NCBI GenBank assembly: GCA_955652245.1
Contig: CATPAV010000054.1
Span: forward strand, 1-8,207
Source of the DNA: an uncultured Candidatus Udaeobacter sp.
Lineage (GTDB): Bacteria; Verrucomicrobiota; Verrucomicrobiia; Chthoniobacterales; UBA10450
DNA: 8,207 bases
Reading direction: 5' to 3'
Made by a program: the position numbers and the translations under genes. Below are positions 6,398-8,207 of this stretch, in pieces. The notes under the pieces are model-generated. The model saw only the letters and a list, made by a program, of their open reading frames with translations, did not search any database and was not told where the DNA came from. The first letter of the stretch is position 1. Each line of letters begins with the position of its first letter.

Positions 6398-6892
6398 TCA
6401 ATGCGCCAACGGTGTGCCGAAAATCTTCTCGCTGGGCTTCGACTGCGAGCACTGGTTCTGCCAATACGAGATTTGCTCTTCACTCGTGACATCAACAGGC
6501 CCTTTGATAAGACGAGCCCGCCGCTTCGTAATCTGGTAAGAAACAGCCTTCAACGGTGCGTGTCTGTCAACCCTGTAGATGATCACGACATGCTGCGAAT
6601 CCTTCGACCACTTCGCGCAAAAGGCATCAGCGCCAGTGTCCAGTGTCTCTACGATCTCTTCAAGAGGGCCAATTTTCTTACCTGTCACTGCGTCCGTCAA
6701 AAAGATGTGAAAATTGTCGTACCCATACTCGCCTTCGCCGCGCGCCGTGATCGCGTACTTCGCGTTCGGGGATATTCCTTTGGCTATCGTGACGTACTCA
6801 TCCGGCCCGTACTGGTAGTTCGATGTGGCCAGAGCTGCCGTAGCCGGAAGCAGCAGTGCACACAGAAAGAGAAGTAATCGCCGAATGGTCAT
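6398..6892 (-). CDS. Exported orphan protein with beta-propeller-like elements (cassette gene)
   Basis: A 164-residue protein with a clear Sec signal peptide (MTIRR, hydrophobic 6-21, ALA|TS cleavage after residue 22). The mature part has two elements resembling TolB/WD-type propeller blades: GISPNAKYAI (39-48) and KWSKDSQHVVIIYRV (94-108). An IFLTDAVTGKKIG segment (63-75), as found between blades, lies between them. Two cysteines (92 and near 149) could form a disulfide. It is too short for a whole propeller, so it is either a partial repeat protein or a different beta fold. The ATG at 6892 lies 10 nt after the core site of the 6903-7037 attC, and the stop lies 12 nt before the next site: textbook cassette packing. 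There is no Shine-Dalgarno. Function is unknown. Confidence 0.75.
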   Translation of the reverse strand: MTIRRLLLFLCALLLPATAALATSNYQYGPDEYVTIAKGISPNAKYAITARGEGEYGYDNFHIFLTDAVTGKKIGPLEEIVETLDTGADAFCAKWSKDSQHVVIIYRVDRHAPLKAVSYQITKRRARLIKGPVDVTSEEQISYWQNQCSQSKPSEKIFGTPLAH

Positions 6893-6902
6893 TGGTATAA
6901 AG

Positions 6903-7037
6903 GCCTAACGAGAACAAGATCAACCACCGCTGGCGGGAGCGAACGCTACTTTCACTTCATCCTTCAACCTTGCATCAGGCCGGCCAGCGTGCCTGCGCGC
7001 GAATGCTTTCGGAGTTGGCTGCATCATTTGGTTAGGT
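6903..7037 (-). repeat. attC site, 135 bp
   Basis: On the minus strand: inverse core ACCTAAC (7037-7031), spacer CAAAT, GATGCAGCCAACTCC, a long central region, then GGTTGATCTTGTTCTC and core GTTAGGC (6909-6903). The L boxes pair as GAT(G)CAGCC with GGTTGATC, with one unpaired G on the left arm, like the extrahelical base that orients classical attC sites. A second inner stem can form between GGGAGC and GCTTTC. It shares long similarity with 7391-7538 (for example plus-strand GAATGCTTTCGGAGTTGGCT in both), so the two are one repeat family. Confidence 0.9.
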
Positions 7038-7056
7038 TTCTTGGTCATCCCCGTGA

Positions 7057-7404
7057 CTGCTCAAAGACTTCGCCATTCGCATCGTCCTTGAGAACGCGGT
7101 GATCAGAAGCACATCGCGTCATTCCGCACGGATTGGCGATCACTGCCTGATCGGCCCGAATGCACACGTCACAGGTTGCACGGTGAAAGATGAGGTGTTT
7201 ATCGCGACAGGTGCAGCGGTTTTTCACGGTGCCGTTTTAGAGGCGCGCAGCGAGGTAAGAGTTAACGGGGTCGTCCACTTAAAAGCACGGTTGCCCGAAG
7301 AAGCCATTGTGCCAATTGGATGGGTCGCCGTTGGCGATCCGGCATCAATAGTCGGCTTTTTTCCGCTGTGTGTGAGAATCATGATTCGTGGCCTAACGAG
7401 CTAA
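7057..7404 (+). pseudogene. Fragment of a hexapeptide-repeat (gamma-carbonic-anhydrase-like) protein, antisense to its cassette
   Basis: The plus-strand frame from 7057 encodes IVLENAVIRSTSRHSARIGD, then HCLIGPNAHVTGCTVKDEVF, IATGAAVFHGAVL, VRVNGVVHLK and PIGWVAVGDPASI. This is the left-handed beta-helix repeat pattern ((I/L/V)G-x4) of gamma-carbonic-anhydrase-like or acyltransferase-like proteins. Those are usually about 170-200 residues; here the N-terminal third is missing (in-frame TGA at 7054-7056) and recognisable similarity stops near 7350. The frame then runs through unrelated residues into the attC at 7391. The only start is an internal GTG (7099). Its strand is opposite to the other cassette genes. 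It is most likely a captured gene fragment, not a working enzyme. A truncated but expressed protein of 101 residues from the GTG cannot be excluded. Confidence 0.6.
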
Positions 7405-7538
7405 GATTAGCCGCCGCTGGCGAGAGCGATCTTTGCTTTCATTTCATCCTTCATAATTCATCCCTCAGCCTTTATCCACACCGGCCAAGGTGCCTGCTCG
7501 CGAATGCTTTCGGAGTTGGCTGCGTCGCCTGGTTAGAC
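7391..7538 (-). repeat. attC site, 148 bp
   Basis: On the minus strand: inverse core GTCTAAC (7538-7532), spacer CAGGC, GACGCAGCCAACTCC, a long central region, then GGCGGCTAATCTTAGCTC and core GTTAGGC (7397-7391). The right arm CGGCTAATCTTAGC resembles the CGGCTTAACTCAAGC arm of aadA-type attC sites. An inner stem pairs CGAGAGC with GCTTTCG. It is closely related to 6903-7037 but has a longer loop. It lies 19 nt after the stop of the HDFDFLIGKW-protein gene, so it is that cassette's own attC. Confidence 0.9.
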
Positions 7539-7557
7539 CTACTTCGCAGCGGACGGG

Positions 7558-8175
7558 CTATCGAGCCAGTTCGCAAATCCAGTTTGTTTCCCACGTTTTG
7601 CCGCCGTCGGGCGAGAAAGACTGTTCCATCCGCGCCAATTTCGGTGAGATATTCAACCAGACGTAGCGCACCAGGATCGAGCGCCCCTTATATTGTTCTT
7701 GATCGTAGAACTCGCCGCGATTGCCGGCAAATTGACCAACAACTGGCGGTAGGTTGAGAACGCCTTTGTCCAAGTCCAGGGGGTAGATGCTCCACTGATG
7801 CGAGTCCGGATTGTATAACCTGAGCGTTTGCGCTTTGATGTGCAGGTGCTTCTCGGGATTGTCGACCTCGAACTCCTCAAAGTTCGCGTTGCTGTCGAGA
7901 ATCTTCTTGTGATTCGAGATGCCGTCATACTCAACCCAACTGGTCGAACCGACCAGACGATCGGGTAGCCGGCGAACGTGAGCCTTCCATTTACCGATGA
8001 GGAAGTCGAAGTCGTGGGCTCCGTCGCGCAGCGGGGCAGCTTGCGCCGATACTGCTGAAGGTTGCGACGGCTGCTGTTGTGACGTGGATACGCCAGGAGC
8101 TGGCGATTCTTGCGCTGTCGATGACAATAAACTCAGTTGCAGTGTAGCAAGCAAATAAATCGAACATGGTTTCAT
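7558..8175 (-). CDS. Exported HDFDFLIGKW-motif protein, probable lipocalin-like beta-barrel family (cassette gene)
   Basis: A 205-residue protein with a Sec signal peptide (residues 1-21, cleavage STA|QE). A Ser/Pro/Gln/Ala-rich linker (about 24-50) follows, then a folded domain starting with HDFDFLIGKWKAHVRRL (54-70) and ending with EQSFSPDGGKTWETNWICEL. These two ends are hallmarks of a widespread uncharacterised bacterial family (DUF1579-like proteins, thought to be small beta-barrels) whose ligand or reaction is unknown. The domain looks full length. The ATG at 8175 begins only 2 nt after core GTTAGAC of the attC at 8178, so no ribosome-binding site exists inside the cassette. Translation must use the upstream attC sequence or be leader-independent. 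The stop is 19 nt before the next attC. Confidence 0.8.
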   Translation of the reverse strand: MKPCSIYLLATLQLSLLSSTAQESPAPGVSTSQQQPSQPSAVSAQAAPLRDGAHDFDFLIGKWKAHVRRLPDRLVGSTSWVEYDGISNHKKILDSNANFEEFEVDNPEKHLHIKAQTLRLYNPDSHQWSIYPLDLDKGVLNLPPVVGQFAGNRGEFYDQEQYKGRSILVRYVWLNISPKLARMEQSFSPDGGKTWETNWICELAR

Positions 8176-8177
8176 AG

Positions 8178-8207
8178 GTCTAACGAGAAAGAGCTCAGCT
8201 ACCCAGC
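8178..8207 (-). repeat. Right-hand end of another attC site, cut by the window edge
   Basis: On the minus strand the visible part ends GAGCTC, TTTCTC and core GTTAGAC (8184-8178), aligned with the ATCTTGTTCTC-GTTAGGC arm of the 6903-7037 site. The rest lies outside the window. Its presence shows the cassette run continues to the right, toward where an integrase gene would be if present. Confidence 0.75.

Noticed and set aside
6206..6877. 223-codon plus-strand ORF across the WSxDS-protein cassette
   Set aside because: It runs straight through an attC site and is antisense to a gene with a clean signal peptide.
7045..7227. 60-codon minus-strand ORF in cassette 2
   Set aside because: Cys/Arg/His-rich, starts far from the core site and is the exact antisense of the hexapeptide fragment; most likely a shadow.
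7224..7382. 52-codon minus-strand ORF starting 8 nt after the attC core in cassette 2 (MILTHSGKKPTIDAG...)
   Set aside because: The position fits a cassette gene, but the sequence is antisense to a recognisable protein family and looks like low-complexity Thr/Ser noise. Kept as a possibility only.
5101..8207. CRISPR array or simple REP elements as an explanation of the repeats
   Set aside because: Repeats are 83-148 bp, imperfectly palindromic, separated by whole genes, and end in attC core motifs; neither CRISPR spacing nor REP size fits.
1..8207. tRNA, rRNA, transposase or integrase genes
   Set aside because: I saw no cloverleaf-like sequence, IS ends with target duplications, DDE motifs or tyrosine-recombinase signature in any frame.

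Overview
The window is moderately GC-rich bacterial chromosome. Shine-Dalgarno signals are weak or absent at most starts. The gene types (two APC permeases, a two-domain bacterial aspartyl protease, exported orphan proteins) and the large, mutually similar attC-like repeats suggest a free-living environmental bacterium. A soil Verrucomicrobiota or Acidobacteriota relative is my guess; nothing here fixes the taxon.

Left part (1-5087), ordinary chromosome: the 3' end of an unrecognised plus-strand gene (2-187) converges on a minus-strand pair of amino-acid permeases (CAT-like 385-1935 and LAT-like 1992-3530), 56 bp apart and probably co-transcribed. Two perfect short palindromes lie in the convergent gap. 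Beyond the permeases come a possible 29-residue small ORF (minus, 3615-3704), a 59-residue single-span membrane protein (plus, 3801-3980) and an exported aspartyl protease with two retropepsin-like halves (plus, 4032-5087).

Right part (about 5101-8207), the notable region: a run of integron gene cassettes on the minus strand. Four sites have inverse core RYYYAAC and core GTTRRRY ends (6303-6385, 6903-7037, 7391-7538, and one running off the window at 8178-8207). A decayed fifth site (5101-5152) marks the inner end of the run. Read on the minus strand, each site starts RYYYAAC, a 5-nt spacer, then a GCAGCC-type L box, as in classical attC sites. The genes between sites have the cassette layout: starts 2 and 10 nt after a core site, stops 12-19 nt before the next site. 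In transcription order the cassettes carry (1) an exported protein with an HDFDFLIGKW motif, (2) no convincing cassette-direction gene but an antisense fragment of a hexapeptide-repeat (gamma-carbonic-anhydrase-like) protein, (3) an exported orphan with beta-propeller-like WSxDS elements, and (4) a Tat-signal aldo/keto reductase with signs of cassette fusion on both sides. No integrase is in the window; if one exists it should lie past the right edge. Otherwise this is a cluster of attC sites lacking integrase (CALIN).

The permeases probably handle amino-acid uptake or exchange. The cassette genes look like an independent accessory load aimed mostly at the cell envelope.
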